Shown: piece by piece, positions 1 through 8,026 of the stretch | How the letters are laid out: every line of letters starts with the position of its first letter | Position numbering within the stretch: the first letter of the stretch is position 1 | Origin: Edaphobacter sp. | GTDB taxonomy: Bacteria > Acidobacteriota > Terriglobia > Terriglobales > Acidobacteriaceae | Direction: 5' to 3' | Assembly (NCBI GenBank): GCA_025462645.1 | Contig: JAOAPB010000063.1 | Coordinates: 1 to 50,968, forward strand | DNA: 50,968 nt | Notes under the pieces: model-generated | The model's input: only the letters and a program-made list of their open reading frames with translations | Databases searched by the model: none | Told to the model about the DNA's origin: nothing | Made by a program: the position numbers and the translations under genes

Positions 1-310
1 ATCCATAAGGATCTTGAGTAACTATTTGTTAGCATTGTTACAACCTAATATTGCGCACTCCTTATCTTGTTAGTAGCACTTTTATGACGCGGTAGGCGAG
101 CCCGGGCAGTTCAAAAAAAGCTCCAAGGCGCTTCACTCGCTTACTTGGGCTGAGCCCGATACATACGGAATTGCCATTGCTCGATAGGTGACGCCATCAG
201 CATTTGGTCATGGTCTGCCCGCGAATTCACTACTGCAAGTTTCTGCTCGACTAAGCTGTGCGTCGGCGCTAGCGAACATACAGGATCGGTCGCCGCCGCA
301 TCCCCAGCGA

Positions 311-535
311 TCATGAACGCTTGGCCTCGAGGTCCCGGTTGCCAAGCCCTTTCGCAGGCTTGTTCTTGCGCGTCCGGCGGATGCGTTGCGGCAGGTTTTC
401 CTCTTCGAGCTGCAGGCCCACCGGATCGTTCTTGGGATCGACGAGTTCGGAGATCCGCTCCGCCATGCCCATCACAAACAGCACCGTGGCATAGCTGCCG
501 ATGGAAACATTGGGATCGCCGCGCTCGACGCGCCG
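311..535 (-). pseudogene. C-terminal fragment of an XRE/HipB-type regulator
   Basis: Read on the minus strand directly after the DUF3892 stop codon, an open frame of about 74 codons ends at TGA (313-311). It begins RRVERGDPNVSIGSYATVL and later has DPVGLQLEEENLPQRIR. This is the second half of an XRE helix-turn-helix domain plus the short tail typical of HipB-like antitoxins that precede HipA toxins. The first half of the HTH and any start codon are missing, so it is a remnant and not an expressed gene. No hipA-like frame follows in 1-310. The fragment is in the same frame as the upstream gene and separated from it only by TAG. The family call is from pattern memory, with fair confidence. Confidence 0.65.
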
Positions 536-832
536 CTAGCTTCCGCACTCCGGCAGAGCCAAAAGATTATCGGTCCAAACCTGATCTGCATACGTTTGCA
601 AGTATTTTGTTCCATGAGCGTTTTCGCGCGTACCAACGTAGGCCTTGTTTCTTCGAGAATCCAGCACATACGCGCTCCCTTTTTGATCTTTGATCCAGTC
701 GTAAACTTCCAGTCGCGTGTTATTGCCGGTCTTAGCGGTTCCATCTTCGACCCAGCCCAGGCGCTCAATGGCATGGTGAGGATCGGCGTGATAGCCGCCT
801 GATTTATTGATGCAGGTTATCCGAATCGTCAA
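536..832 (-). CDS. DUF3892 domain protein
   Basis: This is a protein of about 98 residues matching the DUF3892 pattern. It starts near ITCINKS, has a GGYHADPHHAIERLGW segment, a YDWI...YVLDS core and a tail TYADQVWTDNLLALPEC. The function of the family is unknown. An ATG-started reading would begin at 940, but the conserved domain begins at the TTG at 832, which has a strong ribosome site (GGGAGG, 5 nt spacing) just upstream. I therefore choose 832. The gene is divergent from the XRE gene at 989, with a pair of small inverted repeats between them. Its stop codon abuts the headless XRE fragment, so the 3' flank is a rearrangement joint. Confidence 0.8.
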   Translation of the reverse strand: MTIRITCINKSGGYHADPHHAIERLGWVEDGTAKTGNNTRLEVYDWIKDQKGSAYVLDSRRNKAYVGTRENAHGTKYLQTYADQVWTDNLLALPECGS

Positions 833-846
833 AGAGGCCTCCCTCT

Positions 847-872
847 CTGTACTTCGCAATACAGTAAGTGTA
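847..872. promoter_or_regulatory. Paired inverted repeats between divergent genes
   Basis: CTGTA-N8-TACAG lies at 847-864 and overlaps TACA-N5-TGTA at 860-872, just upstream of the DUF3892 start. The spacing differs from the E. coli LexA box (CTG-N10-CAG). An operator for the neighbouring XRE regulator at 989 is possible. This is inference from symmetry only. Confidence 0.3.
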
Positions 873-988
873 TAGCATATCGCGAATATTCGACGCAAGG
901 AAATTGTGCTATTTTTTGCGTGCATTGCGAGGCCCTTCATCGATAGAATGGGTCGCAGAAATAATTCAGATGATGTTCGGGAGGTGCA

Positions 989-1396
989 ATGGCTAACACC
1001 GGCGACAGGATCCGGGCGATCCGCGAGAAGCGCGGGCTTACCCAGGACCAGCTAGCGGATAAGGCCAAAATCAGCACTGGTTTTTTAAGCGATGTGGAAA
1101 ATGGTAAAAGGAATGTCAGTTCCGAGAACTTGCTTAAGATTGCGAATGCACTCGGCGCATCGGCGGATTACTTGTTGCGGGGTGAAACTAGAGAGACGAA
1201 CCACCGTCAGCCGGTCGTAATTCCGCCGGAGCTTTCCGAAGCAGCGGGAGACTTGGGCCTCAGCTACACTCAGACCCTTGAAACTCTGGAGGCACATAAT
1301 TCCGTCGTTGCAAGACGTAGTACCAAGGAAACAAAAAGACTTAGTGTCGAGGAATGGAAAGAGTTCTATCGGGCCATAAAAAGAGTTTTTGGATGA
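989..1396 (+). CDS. XRE-family HTH regulator paired with ImmA/IrrE peptidase
   Basis: A 135-residue protein with a classic XRE helix-turn-helix at about residues 7-63 (IRAIREKRGLTQDQLADKAK, ISTGFLSDVENGKRNVSSENLLKIANAL). A shorter, less conserved C-terminal part may dimerise or contact the partner. A good ribosome site (GGGAGG) precedes the ATG. The stop overlaps the start of the downstream ImmA/IrrE-type metallopeptidase. This is the usual layout of repressor-protease pairs, in which the protease relieves repression by cleaving the regulator. Such pairs occur in integrative elements, prophages and toxin-antitoxin-like loci. Regulation is likely autogenous. The target genes are unknown. Confidence 0.9.
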   Translation: MANTGDRIRAIREKRGLTQDQLADKAKISTGFLSDVENGKRNVSSENLLKIANALGASADYLLRGETRETNHRQPVVIPPELSEAAGDLGLSYTQTLETLEAHNSVVARRSTKETKRLSVEEWKEFYRAIKRVFG

Positions 1397-2417
1397 AAAC
1401 ATGGGCACAAAGCTCAACAGCAGCATGGCGATTCACCGGCTGGTCCTAGATCTCCATCTGCCCGCATCCGACAATCCGGTAAAGACTATCCTCACGCACT
1501 GCCATCGCAGGGTGAAGAAATTTCTTGCGGAGTACGGTCCCTGTCCAAACTTAGGGCAGTTATTGGATCTCCTGGCCAACAAATTAGGCACAACGATCGT
1601 TGAAATTGAGACCGATAAACAATTGGAAAAGCTCCAGATTGAGTATGTCGGCCGCGGCGAATCCATTTTCGCGACCCTCGATCAAGAGTTCGCTGACGAT
1701 GACACCTATGGCATCACCCTCAAGCTGCAAAACCCAGCTGCGTGGGAACAGCCATACATTTCAATCATCGATTCGCGCGGGCGCAAACGGCAGCGAAGAT
1801 ACCACACGAAATGGCACGAACTCGGACACCTGCTGATTCTCACCGATCAGACACGCTTTGCATTCCGGCGTAGTCACGACCCTGCGCATCCGAAGAGCGC
1901 AGAGGAATCTGTAGTAGATTCAATTGCCGGAGAATTATCGTTTTATCGCCCGCTCGTTGCGCCCCACCTGACGGGAGAAGTCTCATTTGAAAAAATCGAG
2001 CAGATGCGGGCCGCCCTTTGCCCCGAGGCCAGCATGTATTCGGCGGTGTTAAATATAGCGAAGCTCTGGCCAACTCCCTGTATATGGGTGGAGGCAAGAT
2101 TGGCCGCCAAGAAAAGCGAAGAGAATACATTGCAGCAGAGCTTCGGGTTCCGGGAACAGCCGCAAAGGGCGCTTCGCGCAGTTCACGCAAACGCAAATGA
2201 TGCCGCGCGAGAACTTGGGCTTGGGGTCATTCCGCGTTTCAGAATACCGCAAAGGTCCGTTATCACCCGCGTATTCGAGACTGGCTTGTGCGGCGAAGCC
2301 CAAGAAGATCTCAGCTGGTGGGAGAGTAGTGACGGGACGCGGTTGGCCGACTGCAAAGTCAAGGTACAAGCAAAGCAGATTGGCGACACCATCCACGCGC
2401 TAATTGTGCCGAATTAA
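1389..2417 (+). CDS. ImmA/IrrE-family zinc metallopeptidase
   Basis: A protein of 342 residues (or 338 from ATG 1401) carrying the zincin signature HELGH at residues 143-147, with EESVVDSIAGEL downstream as the expected third-ligand region. ImmA/IrrE-family enzymes cleave XRE-type repressors, and here the partner is the overlapping upstream gene. The protein is longer than simple ImmA, with about 140 residues before the motif and about 130 after the helical segment. The extra parts are unrecognised. The TTG at 1389 overlaps the XRE stop by 8 nt and the ATG at 1401 is 4 nt past it. Either start would be translationally coupled. The spacing and order support joint expression. Confidence 0.85.
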   Translation: MDENMGTKLNSSMAIHRLVLDLHLPASDNPVKTILTHCHRRVKKFLAEYGPCPNLGQLLDLLANKLGTTIVEIETDKQLEKLQIEYVGRGESIFATLDQEFADDDTYGITLKLQNPAAWEQPYISIIDSRGRKRQRRYHTKWHELGHLLILTDQTRFAFRRSHDPAHPKSAEESVVDSIAGELSFYRPLVAPHLTGEVSFEKIEQMRAALCPEASMYSAVLNIAKLWPTPCIWVEARLAAKKSEENTLQQSFGFREQPQRALRAVHANANDAARELGLGVIPRFRIPQRSVITRVFETGLCGEAQEDLSWWESSDGTRLADCKVKVQAKQIGDTIHALIVPN

Positions 2418-2504
2418 CAGCAAACCAATACAACGGGGGTTTGAAACAACTGGTGCGAGCGATTGGCGTTCTCAGAGGCGTTATCTTCGACCAAGACCCG
2501 AAGA

Positions 2505-3790
2505 CTACACTAGACTCAGTTCCGGATCCAAGAGGTCTGCCAGGTTGAAGCCTTTTCGCTTGTTGAACTCGATTTGGTTTATCCTTTTGAACCGCCACGG
2601 CTTCCCAATGCGCTCGGTAATCCGCTCACACCATTGAGTCATCGCCAAATCTTTTTCTTCGGTGCCTTCCCACTTGCGACCTTTGGTTTCAATGATCCAG
2701 TTGACCTCGCCCTTGTCTGTCGTTTGTACAACCACCCAATCAGGGTGATAAAAGCCGATCGCTCCACTCGGCTTCAAGTAGTCGATTCGGAACTGGCTCC
2801 CGGATTCCCCTTGTTCGGTGGTGCCAAGGCTGGCGAACCGAATCACATCGTTTCCTTTCCGGTCGAGAAACTCGGCAAACTCGCGCTCGAACGGATTGTA
2901 TGAGGCCACAAAATTGAAGATTGTTTTCGTGGCCTGTAAAGCTGGCAGGTTCCTTCTCCAAAGAAACGGGCGTGTATCTGACAGTTTGAAATTGGCTTTG
3001 TCGAATTCGATTTCCCGCTTCTCTATCGTCAGCTTTCCGATAGCGCGAGCGAAATACTTGGCTATTGCTTCTTGGATTTCTAGGCGATTGAGGTGCCCGC
3101 GAACGGTATCGCTCTCAATATCGATCGTAGCCCCGAAACAGCGCTGTGCAACGTAGGTACGGACAAGAGGGTACAAATCAGAGAAGACATTTGACAACCT
3201 GGCTGCCTGAATTACTTTATTGGTAATTGAGCTCACGAGTTCCTGTGCGATCGGTAGCCAAGGTGCTGTGATATCCGCCTGGTGCACTTCCGTTTCCGTC
3301 GTTGCAAACTCCATCTTCAAAGTGATTCTGAAGACTTCCGCCAAGTCGTCTCCATCGAAAATCGGCTTAAGGGCTAGCGGGTCCAGCTCCGACAGCTTTC
3401 GAAAGTTGTGAACAAGCTGCGGCTTCGTAATCGGAATCGCGATGTCGAAGGCTTTCTTCTCTCGTACTGGTTCGATTGTTACTGGTACGGGGGGCCCGCA
3501 GGTCGGACAACATGTCCAGACTCGGAGCGATCATCCGCGTTCCACTTCGGCCAAAACCTCTTCTCGAAATCGTTCCAGCGCTGTTGCAGGGTTGATCCGC
3601 TGCAGCGATCGAGAGCATCGGCCAAGTACCGACAGACTGCCCGCATCTTCGACCTCTCGAAGCTGTTAGGCATGCGGAAATGTGTTGTGACCTCGTCAAC
3701 CATCGTGAGCAACCTGTCTCGGTCGTAACGCTGCGTTGCCAGGGCTTCTGCTTTCTGAAATGCAGTTATCCTTATTATTAGTCTCCTCGT
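2505..3790 (-). pseudogene. Decayed type III-like restriction helicase/nuclease, C-terminal part
   Basis: The minus strand from about 3530 to 2505 reads as the C-terminal third of a Res-type restriction subunit. It has a putative zinc ribbon CPTCG, then FDIAIPITKPQLVHNFRKL, a helical segment, and a PD-(D/E)xK nuclease core HPDWVVV...NWIIETKGRKW. It resembles the protein family named BPTD_3080 restriction endonuclease (from memory). There is no start codon. A TGA lies in this frame near 3531. Just upstream, another frame (about 3790-3520) continues sensibly through RAVCRYLADALDRC and DFEKRFWPKWNADD, so a frameshift near 3520 probably joins the two. The helicase motor is absent. This is a relic of a restriction system beside an antirestriction gene. 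Confidence 0.75.
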
Positions 3791-3798
3791 TCTCTCCG

Positions 3799-3960
3799 CG
3801 TTTTAAACCCCTCATTCCCTCGTTCGAAACCCATAGCAGAGACGGCCCTTTTCGCCGTCAAGGTTAAAGCTGTCGCCAGCAATAAACCGGCTGCCCTGTG
3901 ACTGCTCGGGCCGCTCTGCACAACACCTCTCCATTACGAGGGAATGAAGTTTTTTAAACG
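3799..3960. repeat. 25-bp imperfect inverted repeats, 112 bp apart
   Basis: Arms at 3799-3823 and 3936-3960 match at 21 of 25 positions when one is reverse-complemented, including a perfect 12-bp inner block (TCATTCCCTCGT at 3812-3823, complement at 3936-3947). The unit is 162 bp and has no credible gene. It contains a small hairpin GACGGC...GCCGTC. It lies exactly between the restriction relic and ardC. It could be a MITE-like insertion, an operator pair, or the leader structure of ardC. Only symmetry is seen. Confidence 0.5.
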
Positions 3961-3979
3961 CTCGTAAAGGAGAAACACA

Positions 3980-4900
3980 ATGCAGCGAACCGAAAAGCAG
4001 GACATCTACACCCGGATTACCAACCAGATCGTCAGCCACTTGGAAAAAAGCGTCAGGCCGTGGGTTCGACCGTGGAACGCCGAGCATGCAGCCGGACGGA
4101 TTACGCGCCCACTCCGGCACAACGGGAAGCCTTACAGCGGAATCAACGTTCTCTCGCTGTGGGCAAGCGCCATGGCGCAGAACTTCGAGGCGCCCATCTG
4201 GATGACCTTTAAACAGGCATCGGAACTTGACGCCCACATCCGCAAGGGCGAGAAAGGCTCGCTTGTCGTCTACGCAGACAGCATCACGCGAAAAGAAACC
4301 GACGAAAAGACGGGCGACGAAATCGACCGGGAAATCCCATTCCTTAAGGGGTACACTGTCTTCAACGTCGAGCAGATCGAAGGCCTGCCAGAAGTCTATT
4401 ACGCGAAAGCCGCACCTAACCAGGACCCTGTGGCCCGCATCGATCACGCGGAGAAGTTCTTTGCAGCCTTGGGAGCAACTATCCGACACGGCGGAAATCG
4501 TGCGTTTTACAGCATTGCCGCCGATGTGATCCACATGCCGCCATTCGAGAGTTTCCAAGATGCGGACAGCTACTATGCAACCCTTGCTCATGAATGTACT
4601 CACTGGGCGGGCAGCAAGACCCGGTTCGACCGTGACTTCGGCGGGCATCGCTTCGGGAGCGAAGGTTACGCGGTCGAGGAATTGGTTGCCGAACTCGGGG
4701 CCGCGTTCCTGTGCGCCGACCTGGAGCTTGCCCTGGAACCACGCGAAGATCACGCATCCTATATCGCAACCTGGCTGAAAGTGTTGGCTGCTGACAACCG
4801 AGCAGTGTTTACCGCCGCCGCTCACGCACAACGCGCCGCCGAATTTATCAACACCAGAGCAGCCGCCGCCGCGCAAGTCACCACGACTTGCGCGGCATGA
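3980..4900 (+). CDS. ardC: ArdC-type antirestriction protein
   Basis: A 306-residue protein. The N-terminal part (about 5-130: KQDIYTRITNQIVSHLEK, PWVRPWN, ITRPLRHNGKPYSGIN) is the ArdC/DUF1738 ssDNA-binding domain. The C-terminal part is a zincin-like metallopeptidase with HECTH at residues 204-208 and EELVAELGAAFLC as the third-ligand helix. ArdC proteins are carried by conjugative plasmids and integrative elements and protect incoming DNA from restriction. The length is typical. A good ribosome site (AAAGGAG) precedes the ATG. It lies next to a decayed restriction gene, which fits a former mobile element. No other transfer genes are visible in the window. Confidence 0.92.
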   Translation: MQRTEKQDIYTRITNQIVSHLEKSVRPWVRPWNAEHAAGRITRPLRHNGKPYSGINVLSLWASAMAQNFEAPIWMTFKQASELDAHIRKGEKGSLVVYADSITRKETDEKTGDEIDREIPFLKGYTVFNVEQIEGLPEVYYAKAAPNQDPVARIDHAEKFFAALGATIRHGGNRAFYSIAADVIHMPPFESFQDADSYYATLAHECTHWAGSKTRFDRDFGGHRFGSEGYAVEELVAELGAAFLCADLELALEPREDHASYIATWLKVLAADNRAVFTAAAHAQRAAEFINTRAAAAAQVTTTCAA

Positions 4901-5090
4901 AGTGACTACAGACGTTGACGCCCCATCAAGAATCTCCTCCGGGCGGCTCGATCGCGGAAGCTTGCGCAATGGTGCGCTCGCTCCCGCAGCTTTGCGGTAT
5001 GTCAGTGGCCCAAAACGCTCGCCCGAAGCGCAGTTTGTGGCAAAACCACCTTTTGTTTTTCATTGTCTGGTGAGTGAGTACGTTAGTTGG

Positions 5091-5121
5091 GTAGTACCTC
5101 AGTTTCAAACTGAGGCACTAC
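5091..5121. repeat. 31-nt near-perfect inverted repeat in the 4901-5261 gap
   Basis: Arms GTAGTACCTCAGTTT and AAACTGAGGCACTAC flank a single C, with one mismatched pair. It could form a stem-loop 190 nt after ardC. It lacks a T-run, so a REP-like palindrome or a factor-assisted terminator are both possible. The rest of 4901-5261 shows no credible gene. Confidence 0.5.
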
Positions 5122-5261
5122 TGGCCATTCCGGGCACTTTGCCGATTGTGCCTGGATCACGAGCAGCCCTTCCATAATCCTGTAAGGTAAGGTTAGCCGA
5201 CAAGCCGGGAGTTGATCGGATTGGTCAACACAATGGCGTTTATCGGTACTAATCCGGGCAG

Positions 5262-6108
5262 TTGAGACTGCACACGAATGTGCGCCTTATCTGCGAAGAT
5301 CATCCTGTGAGCAAGCAGCCACTCAAACGTATTTATTTCGATACCAACGTCCTCTTACGTTGGCCGAACCTGCCGAACAACGTCGCCTCCCTCTTCGGTG
5401 TGGCGAATTGGGTCGGCGCTGATCTCTATATTCCCAAGACCGTCGAGGATGAACTTGAGGGCCAATTCGTGCGCGGAGCCAATGCCGCATGGGATGCTGT
5501 GGCAGCCGACCTGAAGGAGCTGACGAAGCTCTGCAACCAGGTCATTGCCGTCGATGTGCAAGGCAAGCGGCCGGACGACGACGACCTACGCGCTGCCTTC
5601 CGCACTAGGTCCAAGCAGCTTAAGGACCATTGGAGAATCGAAAATATTCCCGTCCATGACGTCGATCTCGCAACATTGCTTAAAATGGCTATCAACCGTG
5701 ATGCTCCGTTCGAGGAAATCGAGATCAACAAATCCAAGCGTGTCGTCACGGGCCTTCAGGACACCGCCATCCTTTTCGCTATCGCCTCTCATATGAAAAA
5801 CCGCCGACAGAGACGAGCGCTACGCTCTCATCAGTAACGACGGTGTATTTCAGAAGAAGGGATGCCGTGACTTTCTGGATATGGCAGACGTGAAGCTGGA
5901 GGTGTTTCGCAGTGTTGATATTCTGTTCCGTGATCTTTTCGATCACGGTTGGGCTGCTGTTCGCGCAGGATGGGACGAGGGTATGAAGGAGGTCGAGGCC
6001 AGCCTGAACCAGCAAAAGGAAGCGTTACAGGCCCAGATCGTGCCGCTCCTGAACGTATCGTTTTGGTGTCACTGCAAGAAATGTCGAGTACAAGACTATA
6101 GTCCCTGA
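5262..6108 (+). pseudogene. PIN-domain (DUF4935-like) protein, frameshifted
   Basis: The first frame (5262-5837; TTG 5262, or GTG 5307) starts a PIN domain: IYFDTNVLLRWP with the metal-binding Asp at residue 27, then YIPKTVEDELE. After the five-A run at 5796-5800 this frame drifts into RRQRRALRSHQ and stops. Removing one A gives DERYALISNDGVF followed by an open frame to TGA 6108. That matches the canonical second half of a PIN ribonuclease, and the restored protein would be about 281 residues. PIN proteins of this size are stand-alone nucleases or toxin-like effectors. The shift may be a true mutation, slippage or a sequencing error. No antitoxin partner is adjacent upstream, and an XRE gene follows. 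Confidence 0.75.
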
Positions 6109-6110
6109 TA
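6091..6110 (+). promoter_or_regulatory. Shared operator/promoter motif, copy 1
   Basis: CAAGACTATAGTCCCTGATA contains the palindrome GACTATAGTC and ends 31 nt before the GTG start of the XRE gene at 6142. Nearly the same string, CAAGGACTATAGTACCTGA, occurs at an equivalent place before the convergent paralogue. Conservation of the site with both genes suggests an autoregulatory operator or a promoter -10 region. Confidence 0.5.
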
Positions 6111-6141
6111 CAAAAGCGACCCGAGGGCTAATGATGCCTGT

Positions 6142-6429
6142 GTGGCAAAGCCCGTCGGTGCGGACAAGAAGCGAGAAGCCAGAAATCTCGGGGAAGCTCT
6201 CGGTGCCGAGTTAACAAGACTTCGGGTTGTAAAAGGGTGGACCCAGCAAGGAATATCTGAGAGGTTAGGCTACGATGTCAGTTACATTCGCCAGTTGGAA
6301 AAAGGAACCAAGAGTCCCACCCTACGCACGCTGACTCATTTCGCAGAAGTCTATTCTTTGAGGGTTTCGGTACTGTTGGGTAGAGCGGAACGAATCCTGG
6401 AGCGTCGCCGAACGGCACCGAAGAACTGA
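6142..6429 (+). CDS. XRE regulator, member 1 of a convergent paralogous pair
   Basis: A 95-residue XRE protein with helix-turn-helix at about residues 20-75 (LGAELTRLRVVKGWTQQGIS, YDVSYIRQLEKGTKSPTLRTL). It begins at GTG with MAKPVGADKKREA. The downstream minus-strand gene encodes MAKPIGADKSREA plus the same domain layout, so the two are paralogues. Their stop codons abut exactly at the TGATCA of 6427-6432. Each has the same ACTATAGT-centred motif about 30 nt upstream of its start. The likely role is a small repressor acting on those sites. It follows the frameshifted PIN gene, whose end overlaps the motif, so it may once have regulated it. Confidence 0.85.
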   Translation: MAKPVGADKKREARNLGEALGAELTRLRVVKGWTQQGISERLGYDVSYIRQLEKGTKSPTLRTLTHFAEVYSLRVSVLLGRAERILERRRTAPKN

Positions 6430-6711
6430 TCAGAGCTTTACTTCGCCGCTCCGTTCGATCCTGAGCTCGGCAGCTAGGGCGATATCTGACAACCGCGTGG
6501 AGAAAAGATAGGCGACTGCCGCAAGCAATTCTACCGTTGTGTTGGCGCCCATTTCAGTACTCCGAATCCATTTTTCCGAGTAGCCGACGAGATGGGCCAT
6601 TTCCGCCTGAGACCATCCCTTTGATTTCCGAAGCTCCGTAATCTCGGCCCCAATTGCCTTTGCGAGGGTGTTCGCCTCTCGACTTTTGTCGGCACCAATC
6701 GGTTTTGCCAC
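6430..6711 (-). CDS. XRE regulator, member 2 of a convergent paralogous pair
   Basis: A 93-residue XRE protein (LGAEI-type first helix, SKGWSQAEMAHLVGYSEKWI recognition region, then a variable tail). The GTG start at 6711 gives MAKPIGADKSREA, which aligns with the N-terminus of the plus-strand neighbour. The recognition helices differ (YDVSYIRQLEKG against YSEKWIRSTEMG), so the two may bind related but not identical sites, or the same site with different strength. The stop abuts the neighbour's stop with no intergenic base. No other gene lies in the same direction for 600 nt, so it is probably monocistronic and self-regulated. Confidence 0.85.
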   Translation of the reverse strand: MAKPIGADKSREANTLAKAIGAEITELRKSKGWSQAEMAHLVGYSEKWIRSTEMGANTTVELLAAVAYLFSTRLSDIALAAELRIERSGEVKL

Positions 6712-6739
6712 GAGAACATCGTGGGCTATTGACGCGCAA

Positions 6740-6762
6740 TCATTCAGGTACTATAGTCCTTG
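6740..6762 (-). promoter_or_regulatory. Shared operator/promoter motif, copy 2
   Basis: Read on the minus strand this is CAAGGACTATAGTACCTGA followed by ATGA. It matches copy 1 at 6091-6110 and ends 28 nt before the GTG of the minus-strand XRE gene. Its equivalent position before a paralogous gene supports a functional operator or promoter. Confidence 0.5.
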
Positions 6763-7339
6763 ATTGAAATCTGCCTGTTTCAGATCGCTCGACTGAAAGA
6801 ATCGAACGCGAACCGACACCGAGTTTTGTAGATGCAGCGGCGGAAAGCAGCAGAGTGAGCGGGAGGATAAATACCAGAACGAACAAACTATTGAGTATAT
6901 GACAGATATTCGGATTGCGAGAGGAATTTTAGGAATCGTTCGTAAAACAAAAATTGTCTTGCAATTCGAAGCCGGCGGCGGGTAGAGTGCAGTCGGCTAC
7001 AACCGTGAGCTGTTTGAGGTTGCTAGTCGTCAACATATTCGAGATAGTTTGCCGTGACGAGACCCGATAACTTCCGGATTCGTGCGGTTTATGTTCGGTT
7101 TTTGCAACAACCGCATGGGCCCAAAGCATCAGTTTGCCACGGATCGTTTTGCAAAGCCGTTACCGGTAAGTAGTTGTTTGGATGTACTGAAGGTATCGCA
7201 GGTTCAAAGTCAGTCGTCCAAGTGCTGTTTGCTGTTGATGAGCTTCCCCCCAGGGCTCACCCAAAAGATTACGAACGATCGACTTCGCTTGACAGCAAGG
7301 ACTGTGCAAGGGTTCGTTTTTCTGTGCTAGGGAGAGCCG
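6763..7339. other. Gene-free stretch before the sigma factor
   Basis: No credible gene is visible. Open frames here (for example 6929-7129 on the minus strand) have no ribosome site or recognisable domain. A TTGACA at about 7289 could be a -35 box for the sigma gene, but I see no good -10 at the right distance. Confidence 0.5.
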
Positions 7340-8026
7340 ATGTCTCTAATTGATCAAGAAATGGCGAGCTTGCCGTATTCCCTCTCGCGACTTCGAACAC
7401 TTTCAGACGAAGATCTAATGGTAGCGTTGTGCGCGAATTATAACGACGCGCTGGCGGTCCTCTTCGAACGGCATAGTGCTCTGGCATTTCGCATAGCTCG
7501 GGCAACACTGAGGGATGATGGAGAAGCTGAAGAGACAGTGCAGCGAGTCTTCCTGGATATCTATCGATCGAGGAGTCAATTCAATCGCGAGCGCGGAACT
7601 TTCACAATCTGGCTCCTTCAGTATGCCTACCACAGAAGCTTCAATCGTCGTGCACATCTCCAGGCAAATCATTTTTACGATCTGTATGACCTTGACGATT
7701 TGGCGCCGACCGAGCTGTTCTACGGAGCGGGACGTTTACTATGCTTACCTCGGCAGGAAGTGGTCTGCCTTGTCAAGCAGGCGCTCGCAATACTTGAGTC
7801 TCACCAGCGTAAGGTGATTGAACTTACTTATTTTGAAGGTTTGACGGCGATGGAGATCGCCGAGAAAACAGGCGACTCTGCCTCATCTGTCCGTCACCAT
7901 TTGTATCGAGGGATGAAGAAAGTGCGGGACACCCTGCTCGAGACGAAGAGGGCTAGGTCGAACGCCGCTTCCGAGCGCAACCCAAGCCCAAAGGGGATGT
8001 TAGTTGAATACCCACGAACATTATGA
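7340..8026 (+). CDS. ECF-type RNA polymerase sigma factor
   Basis: A 228-residue sigma-70 family protein of the two-domain ECF type. Region 2 covers about residues 38-105 (LFERHSALAFRIARATLRDD, EETVQRVFLDIYRSRSQF). Region 4 covers about 147-200 (RKVIELTYFEGLTAMEIAEK, VRHHLYRGMKKVRD). A good ribosome site (GGGAGA) precedes the ATG. The gene overlaps a zinc-finger anti-sigma factor by 23 nt and lies upstream of a TonB-dependent receptor. This is the usual regulatory head of an outer-membrane uptake unit. Signalling probably releases the factor from the downstream anti-sigma protein so that it transcribes the receptor operon, but I cannot identify its promoter sequence. Confidence 0.93.
   Translation: MSLIDQEMASLPYSLSRLRTLSDEDLMVALCANYNDALAVLFERHSALAFRIARATLRDDGEAEETVQRVFLDIYRSRSQFNRERGTFTIWLLQYAYHRSFNRRAHLQANHFYDLYDLDDLAPTELFYGAGRLLCLPRQEVVCLVKQALAILESHQRKVIELTYFEGLTAMEIAEKTGDSASSVRHHLYRGMKKVRDTLLETKRARSNAASERNPSPKGMLVEYPRTL

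Noticed and set aside
847..864. CTGTA-N8-TACAG as a LexA (SOS) box
   Set aside because: The known E. coli box has CTG-N10-CAG; here the spacing is 12. Kept only as a generic operator candidate.
3812..4969. 385-codon minus-strand frame antisense to ardC
   Set aside because: ArdC on the plus strand has full family motifs. The opposite frame is a GC-driven shadow.
6781..6810. Possible tRNA 3' end (GAATCGAACGCGAACC)
   Set aside because: No acceptor stem, anticodon arm or CCA could be built around it.
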